A DNA stretch of 64,000 bases from Prevotella sp. (GCA_017619755.1 JAFZRU010000008.1:1-64000); one strand, 5' to 3'; shown: positions 8,643 to 20,500, numbered from the stretch's first letter. Notes: generated by a model from the sequence alone, not told the origin. Program-made: numbers and translations.

Positions 8643-10724
8643 ATGAATCACAAGCAAGAAATGAAGAATCCCATGTCCAGTATGAAATATTCATTCTACC
8701 TTCTGATATGTTGGTTGGCTTTCAGCATTGCCGCCACTTTCTCCATATCATCGTGCAGCGACGAACCCGACACGTCGAACTTCTACACCTTCAAGGGCCA
8801 GATGATGAGCGAATATCTCGTCAGTCACGAGAACTACAGCCAGTTTACCACTTTGGTGGAACGTACCGGCATGATGAAACTGCTCTCCACTTATGGTGAG
8901 TACACCTGCTTCGTACCCACCAACCAAGCGATGACCAATTATCTGTCGAAGAAAGGGCTTGCGAGCATCGACCAACTCAGTCTTGACGACTGCGACACCT
9001 TGGTGCGCACCCATTTGGTGAAAGACATGTACACGACTGCCGACATGAACGACGGCGTGCTTTCCACCTCCAATATGAACAGACGTTATATCGAGGTCAG
9101 CCATGGCGTTGATGAACAAGGCAACATGGTGGTGTTCCTCAACGGCACCTCGCACATCATCTTCGAATTGCAAGACGACTCCGTGGAGAATGGATTCGTG
9201 CAACCGGTCACCGAAGTGTTGGAGAGCAGCAACCGCATGATCCTTGACATGATGGAGCAAAATCCAAATATCAGCATCTACTCACAGGCGCTTCGTGCCG
9301 CTGGTTTCGCCTCTGTCCTATATCAATATCGTGACGAGGAATGGGAAAGAGTCAAGGCCAACTATCCTCGCATTCGATATATCTCGCACGTCAACAAGGA
9401 AACCGCCACCGTACCCGATGAGCGACGGATTGGTTTCACCATCTTCGCCGCCACCGACTCCGTGCTGTATGAGAAATACGGCATCACCTCCGTCGAGCAA
9501 CTTTATCTAAAAGCATGCGAGATATACGACGAGCAATACCCCGAAGATGCCCATGCGGAGTATCATGACTTCGCCCACATCACCCACGAGAAGAACCCAC
9601 TGCACCGTTTCCTTGCCTACCATATCCTCACACGCGATGTCAAGGGATGGAACTATCTCACCCCATACAACGACATCGGCATAGAAATCCGTGATATGAA
9701 TCCCGTGGACTGGTATGAGACGATGCTCCCCCATGCGATGATGAAATTCGAGCGTCTGACGGTTCGCAAATGGGCAGGTCCGAGCATCGTCGGCCAGCGC
9801 TATGCCAACCGCCGTTGGGACGATGAGTTCCAAATCCCCGGCGTCTATATCCACCCCACCGTCGAGACCGATTACAAGCAAGACGCCCTCAACGGCCGTT
9901 ATTTCTACGTAGATGACATCTTGGCATTCGACGACCAGACGCGCAACGAAGTGTTCAATTCCCTTATCCGAATGGATTTCTCGACCATCTTCCCCGAACT
10001 GATGACCAATGACATCCGTCTCAACCAGCGCAACAACGGGGTGAAGAACCAAGACCCCGACTATGACGAAACGGGGAAATATGGCCGCAACTACTATTTC
10101 CCCAACGGTTATCTTGATGGAGTGACCATCAACGAAGGCAGTTGGTTTGTCTATCGCCGTCCACACGACTGGTATGACAGTTACGAAGGAGACGAGATGA
10201 ACCTCTTCAAGGACTTCGACTTCACATTCCGTCTTCCTCCCGTCCCCTTCGACGGACAATGGCAGATACGTCTCGGCTTTGCCGCTGAACCCACCCGTGG
10301 CGTGGCCCAGATCTACTATGACGACAAGCCACAGGGCATACCACTTGACATGACGAAGAACCTAAGCGACGCCTCCATCCTCGGCTCAAACTGGAAAGCC
10401 GACTACAACTCCATGTCAACCCTTGAACTATCCACCGACCAGAAGGAGTTGAAAAACAAAGGTTACTACCGCGGACCAACCGGTGGCTACCATTACCCAT
10501 ACGGCGGCGGCAACGACCATGTGTATTTTGCACGCCAGGCAAACACCTACCGGATGGTGCTCTGCACGACCAACATCAGTTCCGGCGAAGACCACTACCT
10601 GCGTATCCGCTGCGTGTCGGCCAAGCAGGGCAATGACAACGAGTTCATGCTCGATTTCCTGGAACTTGTACCACGCAGCGTCTTCGGCATTACCGATGAA
10701 GGTGCGATGGAGCCCATGCTTTAA
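8643..10724 (+). CDS. Fasciclin-domain lipoprotein with C-terminal sandwich-like domain
   Basis: The 693-residue product has a lipoprotein signal (cysteine at about 38, ISSC); in-frame ATGs at 8661 and 8673 could also serve as start. Two FAS1-like domains lie at about 45-190 (core YTCFVPTNQAM) and 195-445 (core FTIFAATDSVLY, end GRYFYVDDILAF). The last 200 residues form a separate beta-rich region (e.g. WQIRLGFAAEPTRGVAQIYYD, ending LDFLELVPRS), suggestive of a jelly-roll ligand-binding fold, though I cannot name a family. It follows SusD by 30 bases and precedes a similar gene, so it probably belongs to the same surface complex. Confidence 0.82.
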   Translation: MNHKQEMKNPMSSMKYSFYLLICWLAFSIAATFSISSCSDEPDTSNFYTFKGQMMSEYLVSHENYSQFTTLVERTGMMKLLSTYGEYTCFVPTNQAMTNYLSKKGLASIDQLSLDDCDTLVRTHLVKDMYTTADMNDGVLSTSNMNRRYIEVSHGVDEQGNMVVFLNGTSHIIFELQDDSVENGFVQPVTEVLESSNRMILDMMEQNPNISIYSQALRAAGFASVLYQYRDEEWERVKANYPRIRYISHVNKETATVPDERRIGFTIFAATDSVLYEKYGITSVEQLYLKACEIYDEQYPEDAHAEYHDFAHITHEKNPLHRFLAYHILTRDVKGWNYLTPYNDIGIEIRDMNPVDWYETMLPHAMMKFERLTVRKWAGPSIVGQRYANRRWDDEFQIPGVYIHPTVETDYKQDALNGRYFYVDDILAFDDQTRNEVFNSLIRMDFSTIFPELMTNDIRLNQRNNGVKNQDPDYDETGKYGRNYYFPNGYLDGVTINEGSWFVYRRPHDWYDSYEGDEMNLFKDFDFTFRLPPVPFDGQWQIRLGFAAEPTRGVAQIYYDDKPQGIPLDMTKNLSDASILGSNWKADYNSMSTLELSTDQKELKNKGYYRGPTGGYHYPYGGGNDHVYFARQANTYRMVLCTTNISSGEDHYLRIRCVSAKQGNDNEFMLDFLELVPRSVFGITDEGAMEPML

Positions 10725-10769
10725 ATGCTGCTGAAAACAAATAGCGAACAATGAATTTATTTTAGGAGT

Positions 10770-12410
10770 ATGAAAAGAATGAAGCCTTTATTTTTCTCCA
10801 TGGCATACCAAATGTGCTGCGGCCTTGCCGTAGCCCTCGCTCTCACGGCCTGCACAGATGACATTGACGACCATTACGAGTCAGCGACATCGGTTGGTGG
10901 CACACTGTGGAATGCCATCTCCTCCAATCCGGAACTAAGTTATTTTGCCCGTGTGGCCCAAGCCTGCGGTTACGACCGCATCCTCAATGGCGACCAAACT
11001 TTCACCGTTTTCGCCCCTGTGAACACGACATTCACCGCCGCTGAGGCAGACGAACTGATTTCCTCATACAACCAACAATCGACATCTGGTGTGCGCAGCA
11101 ACGACAACACTGTCGTCCGTCGTTTCGTCCAGAACCACATCGCGCTCTATCGCCACACGGTGTCTTCGCTCACCGACTGCACCATCAAGATGATCAATGA
11201 CAAATACGCCACACTCACCGACAGTCACCTGAATGGCAATGCCTTCTCGATGAAAAACTCCCCTTGCGACAACGGCCTGCTCTTCACATTGGTTAAGAAG
11301 ATGGAATACATACCCAACGTGTTGGAATGTCTCGACATGGAAGAAAACCTCGACAGCGTCTTCCATTTCCTAAGCAGCCACAACGTTTATGAGTTCGATG
11401 AGTCACAAAGCGTACCTGGTGAGATCATCGACGGAATGACCCACTATCTTGATTCCGTGACAGTGCTGACCAACGACCTGCTCTCCATTTACGGACTCAT
11501 CAACTCCGAGGACAGCACCTACTGGATGGTGGCTCCCACGAATGCAGAATGGAACCGTTTAGTGGAGGAATACACGCCCTATTTCAATTACGCCGACAAT
11601 GTCTCCCGCCGCGACTCCTTGTCCTACACCAACACCCGCTTAGCCATCATCGGTGGCGGATTTTTCAGCCGCACCAACAATCCCGATGTCGCATTTGCCG
11701 ATTCCGCCGTTTCCACTCAGGCTCTCAGCGCCCTGGTTCGCAAGCAACAAGGCATCACCGACAACTACTACATCTACCAACACCCATTTGATGAAGGCGG
11801 GGTGTTTTATGGCACCACCGACATCCCATGCAGCAACGGACATGTGCTGAAAGCGGAAAGAAGCCAGATTTCAAAATATGAGACTTTCCTGCAAACCATC
11901 ACGGTGGAAGCCGAGAACAACCAATACCAGGACACCCTCATCAATGCCGTTTCACCTATGACGGTTACACAAGTGACCTCCAACAATGAGTTCTACGGCC
12001 ATGTTTCCGGCAACTCCTACGTGGAGGTCATCCCCACGACGCCCTCCGCCCGTGTCGCCGTTGGCTTCAAGGTACCCAACTTGTTGTCGGGAGTGAAGTA
12101 CGACATCTATGCTGTTTTTGCTCCCGCCACGGCTGCTGACCCCCAGGCCGTCGAAGAGGCCGGCAAACCCTTCAGGGTGCTCAGCCGCATTCGACAAGCC
12201 AACCAAGATGGCATCATCACCGAACCACCATTCCGATATGCCAAGAGCGTGGATGGCACCAAAGTGGATGAAGTGCTTCTGCAATCTGGCGTACGCCTGA
12301 CGACCTGCTCCTGGGGCCTCCCAAATCCTACTGTGCGGTTGGAGTTGCAGTCCAACACCGACGGTGCTACGCTCAGGATAGACCGTATCATTTTCCGACC
12401 GGTGGAGTAA
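10770..12410 (+). CDS. Fasciclin-domain lipoprotein, shorter relative of the preceding one
   Basis: The 546-residue product has a lipobox (ALTAC, cysteine 28) and two FAS1-like domains, about 38-195 (core TFTVFAPVNTTF) and 200-375 (core YWMVAPTNAEWN, end NGHVLKAERSQ). The C-terminal 170 residues are a distinct beta-rich module (YVEVIPTTPSARVAVGFKVP, end LRIDRIIFRPVE) of the sort seen in carbohydrate- or protein-binding sandwich domains. Its arrangement mirrors the gene at 8643 (lipid anchor, paired FAS1, sandwich). It lies 45 bases after that gene and 48 before the next SusC, so it is co-transcribed. Probable surface adhesion or ligand-binding component. Confidence 0.82.
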   Translation: MKRMKPLFFSMAYQMCCGLAVALALTACTDDIDDHYESATSVGGTLWNAISSNPELSYFARVAQACGYDRILNGDQTFTVFAPVNTTFTAAEADELISSYNQQSTSGVRSNDNTVVRRFVQNHIALYRHTVSSLTDCTIKMINDKYATLTDSHLNGNAFSMKNSPCDNGLLFTLVKKMEYIPNVLECLDMEENLDSVFHFLSSHNVYEFDESQSVPGEIIDGMTHYLDSVTVLTNDLLSIYGLINSEDSTYWMVAPTNAEWNRLVEEYTPYFNYADNVSRRDSLSYTNTRLAIIGGGFFSRTNNPDVAFADSAVSTQALSALVRKQQGITDNYYIYQHPFDEGGVFYGTTDIPCSNGHVLKAERSQISKYETFLQTITVEAENNQYQDTLINAVSPMTVTQVTSNNEFYGHVSGNSYVEVIPTTPSARVAVGFKVPNLLSGVKYDIYAVFAPATAADPQAVEEAGKPFRVLSRIRQANQDGIITEPPFRYAKSVDGTKVDEVLLQSGVRLTTCSWGLPNPTVRLELQSNTDGATLRIDRIIFRPVE

Positions 12411-12458
12411 CTCACAAGAAAGAACAAGAAAAAGCTAATAAAAAAGACGAACATAGCT

Positions 12459-15400
12459 ATGAGAAGAATCATCATAACCTGTCTCTCACTCATGACGCTG
12501 GGCATCAGCCACCTCCCTGCTCAGGATAACGACACCTCGCCAGCAGGTGCGCCACCATCTACAAGCAAGGCAACCCCCGCAAGGCAATATCCCATTCGTG
12601 AGGTGAAAGGCCGCGTGGTAGAGGCCACCACCGGGCGTCCCCTTGGTGGCGTGGTGGTCAGCGTGGCAGAGATAGAAGGCTTCGGTACTTTGACGGAGTC
12701 AGACGGAACCTATACGCTTCAGGTGCCGCTGATAGCAACATCCCTATCTTTCAATTCGCCCAGCCACAACCTGTCGAAAGCTGGTTTGTCGAAGAGCGAG
12801 GAGCAACGTGAAATCGGTCTTTTTCCCAAAACCTTCCGTGCAGAATACACCCCTCGTACCAACATGGCAGCCACCAACAGTGCCGAGGGTTTTGAGTTTT
12901 CCAACGCTGTAAGCATAGAAGAAGAGATTCAGAAGCAACTTGGCGCACAAGTCCACACGATTACACGAAGCGGCACACCCGGCATTGGCAGCGTGATGCT
13001 GATGAATGGCTTGAATTCCATCAACGCCAACGCCCAACCCCTCATCATCGTAGATGGTGTGATCTTCGACCAGCAATTCGACCGTACCATGCTGCACGAC
13101 GGCTTCTACAACAACATCTTGTCGAACATCTCCCCCACGGACATCGAGCGTGTCGAAGTGCTCAGAAACGGCACCTCGCTTTATGGTGCCAAGGGAGCCA
13201 ACGGCGTGATACTCATCAGCACACGACGCAACCACTCCATGGCCACACGCATCACGGCAAGCCTGTCGGGCGGCATCACCTTCATACCAAACACCTTCGA
13301 CGTGATGAACGCCTCGCAATACCGCAGTTATGCCAGCGACATGCTTCAAACCACCAACACGACATTGAAGGAATTCAAATTCCTCAACAATTCTCCCACC
13401 AATTACTATCTGCCCCAATACAGCAACGACACAGACTGGAAAGACCACGTGTACCGCAACGCCCTTACCCAGAATTACAGCATCAACGTCGAGGGAGGTG
13501 ACAACATAGCCGACTACAACCTCTCATTAGGTTACATCGACCAGATGTCCACACTGGAAAACAACAAGATGAACCGCATCAACATCCGTTTCAACTCAGA
13601 CATCCACATCACCCAAAAACTCGGTGTGCGCTTTGATGCATCATTCGCCAACCAAACACGAAACCTTCGCAATGACGGAGCAATGGCCAATTACACGGAA
13701 GGCACCCCCACTTCGACCGCCTTCCTGGCATACGCCAAGAGTCCGATGCTTTCACCATGGACTTTCTCCAATGGAGAAATACACGCCGGATACATCGATG
13801 TGAACGACGAAAACTATCTCGACGAGGCTCTCTCCGGCTACAGCAACTATAATTACAAATTGGCCAACCCATTGGCCATCAACGAGTATGGAGATTCAGA
13901 AAACAAGAATCATTTTGAAAATTCGATGATCAACCTGTCGGTAACCCCCTGTTTCCGTTTCAATCCACATCTGTTGTTGAGCGAGCATTTCAGTTACAAT
14001 TTAGTGAACACCAACGAGAAATTCTACATTCCTCGCAATGGCGTTCCCAGTTATTACGTTTCAGGGGTCAATGCCTACTGCGAAAACGAAGTGCGCTCCA
14101 TGGCAGCCAAGCAGAACTCTGTCATGAGCGACACCCGCTTGGCGTGGAACAACCGCTTCAATGCCCACCATCTCCATGCATACGGCGGCATGCGCTTCAA
14201 TTGGGAGGAATACACCCAGAACAACCAGTTGGGCTATAACACCACGAGCGACAAGATGCCAGCCATCAGTTCGACACTTGACAATGCCATCCCTTCCGGC
14301 TATTCCAACGCATGGAAAAACATTGCCTGGTACTTGCAAGCGAGTTACGACTATCTACAACGCTATTACATACAAGTAAACGCAGCCATGGAGACCTCGT
14401 CGCGATTTGGTAGTGAAGCAGACAAATCCATACAATTATTCGATGTGCCATGGGGCTTTTTCCATGGTGTCATGGCGTCCTGGGTTGTCACCAATGAGCC
14501 ATGGTTGGCGAACGTGAAAGGAATCGACCATCTGCAACTTCATATTGGCTACGACCTCAGCGGCAACGACGACATCAGTTACAATGCAGCCCGCAGTTAC
14601 TTCGCCTCTCACAATTTCTTAGAGGATGTCTCCGGCCTTTCCTTTGAGAACATTGGCAATACCCGTCTGAAATGGGAAACGACCACCCGTCTCAACGCCG
14701 GTGTTGAAAGCAACTTCTTCGGCAATCGGCTGAACCTGCGCTTCGATTATTTCACCAGCAAGATCGACGACCTGTTGATGTACCAACCCCTCAGATACGT
14801 CACCGGCCTTGGGCAGAACTGGTCGAACAATGGTGCGATGAAAAACCAAGGCTTTGATGTCAGTGTCACTGCGAAAGTCATTGCGTTGAAAGACTTCCAA
14901 TGGGAACTGGGTGCCAGTCTGGGTCATTACAAGAATGAAGTCACCCAATTGACCAACAATATGCGATACATGGACCACACCGTCTATGGAGCCACCATTC
15001 GCACAGCCGTAGGCAAGCCAGCCAATCTCTTCTATGGTCATAAGGCCTTGGGGGTGTTCGCCACCTCGGAAGAGGCGGCAAGCGCCAACCTCTTCATCTT
15101 GGGAACCGACGGCATTTCGCGTCACTATTTCGAGGCGGGCGACATACAGTATGCCGACCTCGACGGAGACCACCAGATCACCGATGCCGATCGCACGGTC
15201 ATCGGCGACCCCAACCCCGACGTCTATGGCAACATCTTCACCACCTTTAATTATAAACGGTTGAGGCTCGACATCAATTTCAACTACTCGTTAGGCAACG
15301 ACGTTTACAACTATATGCGCCAGCAATTTGAAAGTGGCTCACGTTTTATGAACCAAACCACAGCGATGACCCGTCGCTGGCAAACCGAAGGGCAGCAGAC

Positions 15401-15704
15401 CGATATTCCCCGTGTCTTTTTCCAAGACCCGATGAGCAATGCACGTTTCAGCGACCGATGGATAGAAGACGGTTCGTATCTCAGGCTCAAGACCGTAACC
15501 CTGTCTTATTCACTGCCCATCAACTCCACGTTCCTTCAAGGACTACAGTTCTGGATTCAAGGCAACAATCTCCTTACGTTTACCAAGTATCTCGGCACCG
15601 ACCCGGAATTTGCCTTGTCGGGCAGCGTAATCGGACAAGGCATAGACTTGGGCCGTCTGTCGCAAAGTCCTTCCTTGGTAGCAGGAATAAAAATCAACCT
15701 GTAG
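12459..15704 (+). CDS. SusC-family TonB-dependent transporter, second and divergent type
   Basis: The 1081-residue product has a signal peptide (cut near LPAQ), a carboxypeptidase-regulatory-like domain at about 45-130 (GRPLGGVVVSVAEI), a plug with QPLIIVDGVIFDQQ and TSLYGAKGANGVILIST, and a full barrel. It is not a close copy of the SusC at 3376. Its nearest relative in this window is the minus-strand SusC at 60881-64000: both have R..LHDG.YNNIL.NI.P.DIE and then R.HSMATRI after the plug signature. The long linker before the plug (about 130-165) is unusual. It pairs with the SusD starting at 15745. Confidence 0.92.
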   Translation: MRRIIITCLSLMTLGISHLPAQDNDTSPAGAPPSTSKATPARQYPIREVKGRVVEATTGRPLGGVVVSVAEIEGFGTLTESDGTYTLQVPLIATSLSFNSPSHNLSKAGLSKSEEQREIGLFPKTFRAEYTPRTNMAATNSAEGFEFSNAVSIEEEIQKQLGAQVHTITRSGTPGIGSVMLMNGLNSINANAQPLIIVDGVIFDQQFDRTMLHDGFYNNILSNISPTDIERVEVLRNGTSLYGAKGANGVILISTRRNHSMATRITASLSGGITFIPNTFDVMNASQYRSYASDMLQTTNTTLKEFKFLNNSPTNYYLPQYSNDTDWKDHVYRNALTQNYSINVEGGDNIADYNLSLGYIDQMSTLENNKMNRINIRFNSDIHITQKLGVRFDASFANQTRNLRNDGAMANYTEGTPTSTAFLAYAKSPMLSPWTFSNGEIHAGYIDVNDENYLDEALSGYSNYNYKLANPLAINEYGDSENKNHFENSMINLSVTPCFRFNPHLLLSEHFSYNLVNTNEKFYIPRNGVPSYYVSGVNAYCENEVRSMAAKQNSVMSDTRLAWNNRFNAHHLHAYGGMRFNWEEYTQNNQLGYNTTSDKMPAISSTLDNAIPSGYSNAWKNIAWYLQASYDYLQRYYIQVNAAMETSSRFGSEADKSIQLFDVPWGFFHGVMASWVVTNEPWLANVKGIDHLQLHIGYDLSGNDDISYNAARSYFASHNFLEDVSGLSFENIGNTRLKWETTTRLNAGVESNFFGNRLNLRFDYFTSKIDDLLMYQPLRYVTGLGQNWSNNGAMKNQGFDVSVTAKVIALKDFQWELGASLGHYKNEVTQLTNNMRYMDHTVYGATIRTAVGKPANLFYGHKALGVFATSEEAASANLFILGTDGISRHYFEAGDIQYADLDGDHQITDADRTVIGDPNPDVYGNIFTTFNYKRLRLDINFNYSLGNDVYNYMRQQFESGSRFMNQTTAMTRRWQTEGQQTDIPRVFFQDPMSNARFSDRWIEDGSYLRLKTVTLSYSLPINSTFLQGLQFWIQGNNLLTFTKYLGTDPEFALSGSVIGQGIDLGRLSQSPSLVAGIKINL

Positions 15705-15744
15705 CGTGATTCGACTATTTGAAAAAATAAAGAAATTACACATC

Positions 15745-17511
15745 ATGATGAACAAGATATCCACTGGAAAGAAGAAAGCAATGAGTTCAAGGCTGATTGT
15801 TTTTTCACTTGTTATTTGCGCCTTGCCCATGACCATTGCGTGCAGCGACTTTTTGTACGATGACTCCGACATCGTCACCTACTCCGACAAGGAATTCCTG
15901 AACAGCGATGCCGACACCCTCTGGTCCGTGGTGGGCATCATCAACAAGATGCAAGCCATCGCCGACCGCACCATCCTGCTCGGCGAGTTGCGCGGCGACC
16001 TTGTGACCGTCACCTCGTATGCCGATGCCGACCTGCGTGATGTGTCGCAGTTCACCATGGGAAATGACAACAAATATGATTCACCCGTCGATTATTATGC
16101 CATCATCAACAACTGCAACTATTTCATCGCCCATGCCGACACTGCATTGAGAAACAACCGCAACGAGACGATTTTCATCAAGGAATATGCAGCAGTAAAG
16201 GCATTCCGTGCGTGGACATACCTGCAGTTGGCTCTTGTCTATGGAAGGGTGCCGTTTGTCACAGAGCCCATCACGAGCATGGAGCAGTCTGAGCAGTCGT
16301 TCCCTTACTATGGCTTGGAAGACATCTGCCAATACTTCATTGCCGACATCGCACCATACGCCGAGATAGAGCATCCTGGTTACGGAATCATCCGCAACAC
16401 AGACTCCAACCTGTTCTATTTCCCCATCTACATCCTCCTTGGCGACCTTAACCTATGGTCAGGCAATTATCGTGCCGCCGCCGAAAACTACTACAAGTAT
16501 GTCAGTCTGAGAAACGGCCGCAACTCCTCCTATCCCATCAGCACCAATTCCGTGCGTTTCGCCACGAACGACAGCCACTGGATGAGCACCATGGACAGTT
16601 GGTCGGTGATGGCATTCGGAACAGAGACCAGCTCCATCAATTCCGAACTCATCACCATGATTCCAGGCGACTCCATTCCTTCAGAAGGCAACTACAGTGA
16701 ATTGCGCGACCTCTTCAACACCAATGACCGCAATGAATACAAGGAGTCCATCATCGCCTCGCCATACCTCTACCAATTGTCCGAGGCACAGCGCTACTGC
16801 CACTACACCACTGGTGGCGAGTATGTGTTCTCCCCCGACGGCCTTGACAATCATCTCTCTGGCGACCTCCGGCTGCAGTCCTCATTCCGCCAATCATTCG
16901 TCAACATGACAATCAATGGAAAGCATGTCACCAACTATGTGTCCAACAACAAATACTCCACCCGCAACGTTCATATCTATCGACGCGCCATGGTGTATCT
17001 ACGCATGGCGGAGGCGCTGAACCGCGCCGGTTTCCCCCGTTTCGCTTTCCAAATCCTGAAAAGCGGTGTCAACAATAGTGTCATCGAAAACGAGGTGCTT
17101 CCCTATTATCCCTCAGACGAGGCATGGTTAAGAACTTTCAACTTCCCCGACAACATCTACGTTCTTGAGACCACAGCCCGGGGAAGCAATGAGAACACCA
17201 TGGGGTTACATTCCCGTGGCAGTGGCTATTCCAATGCCAACACATCCTACATCCTGCCCGACAACGAGCAACTTGATGACGCCCAACGGCTGCAATATCA
17301 AATCGAGAAAGTAGAGGATCTCATCGCTGATGAAGAAGCCTTGGAATTTGCATTCGAGGGTCATCGTTACTACGATCTCATGCGCATAGCCCTGCGTCGC
17401 AACGACCCTTCCTATCTTGCCGGCCATGTAGCACGTCGTAACGGCGCCACAGACCCTTCCCTGCTTGAAAAGCTCTCTTCGAAAGAGAATTGGTATTTGA
17501 AATTGGAATAA
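15745..17511 (+). CDS. SusD-family surface lipoprotein, partner of the second SusC
   Basis: The open frame extends back to a GTG at 15706, but the ATG at 15745 (MMNKISTGKKK) is preferred because it gives a normal lipoprotein signal ending in PMTIAC; ATG 15781 is also possible. From 15745 the protein is 588 residues. It has the SusD-type helical body (EYAAVKAFRAWTYLQLALVY) and C-terminal motif (ALEFAFEGHRYYDLMRIA). It resembles the SusD at 58928: both carry GE.RGDLV followed by a conserved INNCNY segment. It ends 12 bases before the regulator, so the sensor gene is in the same transcript. Confidence 0.9.
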   Translation: MMNKISTGKKKAMSSRLIVFSLVICALPMTIACSDFLYDDSDIVTYSDKEFLNSDADTLWSVVGIINKMQAIADRTILLGELRGDLVTVTSYADADLRDVSQFTMGNDNKYDSPVDYYAIINNCNYFIAHADTALRNNRNETIFIKEYAAVKAFRAWTYLQLALVYGRVPFVTEPITSMEQSEQSFPYYGLEDICQYFIADIAPYAEIEHPGYGIIRNTDSNLFYFPIYILLGDLNLWSGNYRAAAENYYKYVSLRNGRNSSYPISTNSVRFATNDSHWMSTMDSWSVMAFGTETSSINSELITMIPGDSIPSEGNYSELRDLFNTNDRNEYKESIIASPYLYQLSEAQRYCHYTTGGEYVFSPDGLDNHLSGDLRLQSSFRQSFVNMTINGKHVTNYVSNNKYSTRNVHIYRRAMVYLRMAEALNRAGFPRFAFQILKSGVNNSVIENEVLPYYPSDEAWLRTFNFPDNIYVLETTARGSNENTMGLHSRGSGYSNANTSYILPDNEQLDDAQRLQYQIEKVEDLIADEEALEFAFEGHRYYDLMRIALRRNDPSYLAGHVARRNGATDPSLLEKLSSKENWYLKLE

Positions 17512-17523
17512 TCCTTTCCGGCT

Positions 17524-20500
17524 ATGCCCAGGATGATATCAAGCACATATATGGCACGACACCCATTATTGATATTTACCATGTTGATGCTACTGTTCAC
17601 ACCGACAGTTGCACAAGATGGCTATCGCTACCGAAACCTCACGATGAATGACGGTTTGGCTGCGAATGCCGTGCGCAACATCGTCCAAGACAAATATGGG
17701 TTCATGTGGTTTGGCACAGACAACGGCCTGTGCCGATACGACGGTGTCCATGTGCTCACCTTTCACATCCCCGATTTGGGCAGGAACCAGTATGTAACTT
17801 CACTTTTAGCTGCCGATGACGGCATCTATGTCGGCACCGAACTCGGTGTCTTTCTCCTTAGTTTCGAGCATGAGAACTTCGAGAAGCAACCCATTGACAT
17901 CCACACCAGGGTGACGAGCATCGCCAAGGACAAGGAAAGCCGGCTGTGGGTGTCCACGAATGGGCAAGGTGTGTTTTGCGGTGGGAAGCAATACGACTTC
18001 AAATCGTCCGGCGGGGTCATCTCACAAGTGTTCATTGACAACAGCAACCAGGTATGGACTTTGTCCAACACCGGCGAGCCCACACTCCACAAACTGAATC
18101 GTCTGCACGACCGTTTTGAACCCGTAACACTGGATTTCCCCACCAATTACAATTCCCTGCGCATGCTGCAAAGCCGCGACGGTCGTATTTGGCTTGGAAG
18201 TTGGGAGCACGGTCTGCTTCTGATGCACAACGACGGCAGGTTGGAACAAATGCTCAATCCAGCAGAGACAAAAGTCGGAATACACATCCACACGCTCTAC
18301 GAACACGCTGACGACTGCATCTGCATAGGATGCGACGACGGACTCATCTGCCTGAATCCCAAGACAAAAGAATGGTATCGTCTCTCAGAGAAGTTACAAG
18401 TTCCCCAAAACAAATTGACCGACCGCTTCGTTTATTCCATCATCGGCGACACAGAAGGAGGATTGTGGGTGGGCACCTTTTACGGAGGCGTGAGTTATTT
18501 GTCACCCATTGGCAAACGTTTCGACGGTTACACTGTAGGAGAAGGGTTGACGGGCAATGTGATTTCCCGCTTCTGTGAAGACCGCCACGGCCACATCTGG
18601 GTGGCCAGCGACGATGGCGGACTGATATGCTTCTCGCTTGCTGACCAAAACTTCATACCGTACCCACATCGGGAGGAACTGCGTTGGCTCAACATTCACG
18701 CTCTTGCCATCAAGGGCGACGACCTATGGATAGGCACCTATACCAATGGAGTCTATGTGTTGGACACATCGACAGGAAACCTGAGACAATTCTCCAAGTC
18801 GGACAATGTGAACAGCCTCGATGACAATAGTTCGTATGCCATTCTCCACGACAGCCAAGGCAAGACTTGGGTGACAACCATGACAGGCATCAATCTCTAC
18901 GATGCCGCCAAAAATCAATTTGAAAGAATCGGCAAGACCGGTGCCATCACCATCGACATCGATGAAGACAAAGACGGCAGCATCTGGTTTTGCACCCAGG
19001 GCGAAGGTTTTTTCCGTCTGAACCGCAAGAACAACAAGTTGAAGAGTTACCGTTACAATCCCAAAGACAACCACTCGATATGCGACAATCAAGTGAACTG
19101 TGCCTATCGGGATGAGAGTGGAAAATTATGGATTGGCACGTTCAGCGGCCTCTGCACCTACGATCGTGAGCACGACAACTTCAGCCGGATTCACCTTGAC
19201 ATCCCCAACCAGAACATTCAGGGCATCGTGGAATCCCATGGCTCGCTATGGCTTTCCACCGATTATGGCGTGGTGAAATATGTGCCAGGTGAGGGAGTGC
19301 AACATTTCACGCTTCACGATGGCTTGGTGGGCAACCAATTCCAAACCAACAGCGTGTTGAAAGCCAACGATGGCCGCATATACTTTGGTGCGACAAATGG
19401 TTTCAACGCTTTTTATCCCCATCTCATCAAGACCAACGACATCCCTCCACCAGTCTATATCACGTCGCTCCGCATCATGAATCGCGAGAGGAATGCTGGA
19501 AACGGAGTCACACTCAACTTGTCAGGAAAACTTGACCTTGGCTACAACGACGCCCGTATGATCACCATATCGTTCGCCTCGCTGAGTTATTGCTCGCCAG
19601 AGAAGAACCAGTATGCATACATGCTCGATGGCTTTGACAAGGAATGGAACTACGCTGGCAACCTGTCGCAAGCCACCTACACGAATCTGCCAGCCGGAAA
19701 ATACACCTTTCGCGTAAAGGCCACCAACAACGACGGCATTTGGTCTGAGAAAGAGGCTACGCTCCTTCTTGTCGTTCATCCACCACTTTGGTGGAGTTGG
19801 TGGGCGAAATTGCTGTATCTGCTGCTCTTGGTGGGTATCGTGTGGTATTACGTCCACCTTCGTCTTAAGCGTGAAAAGCACCGCCATCAACTCGAAATGG
19901 AAAGTCTGACTCTCAAAAAAGAACAAGAGGTGCGTGATGCCCGTCTGAGATTCTTCACCATGATTGCACACGAGATACGCACCCCTGTTTCACTCATCAT
20001 CGCTCCTTTGGAAAAAATCATAAAGCGTGGCAATCCTTCTGAGGAGATGAGGGTCATAGACCGCAACTCACATCGACTGCTCGAATTAGTGAACCAACTG
20101 CTCGACTTTCGTAAAATAGAGGAACAAAGCATGTTGATTCACTTTGTTCCTCAGAACATCCACCAACTGATTGAGGACGTGGTGGTGAGATTTGCCCCCA
20201 CCATCGAACAAAGTGGGAAAAAATTCACCGTGGAATATCCCGACCCGCATTTCACAGCCATCGTCGATCGTGAGGCCTTGACGAAAGTGTTGAGCAACCT
20301 GCTCACCAATGCCAACAAATACACCAAGGACGAAGTGTCGTTGCGTTGTGTGGAGGAGCCCTCCGGCGAACATTTCCATATCATCGTCAGCGACAATGGC
20401 ATAGGCATCAGCGAGAAAGACTTGCCGCATATCTTCGACCCATTCTACCAGGCTGAAGGTAACAAGCCCGGTACAGGCATTGGGCTGAACATCGTGAAAA

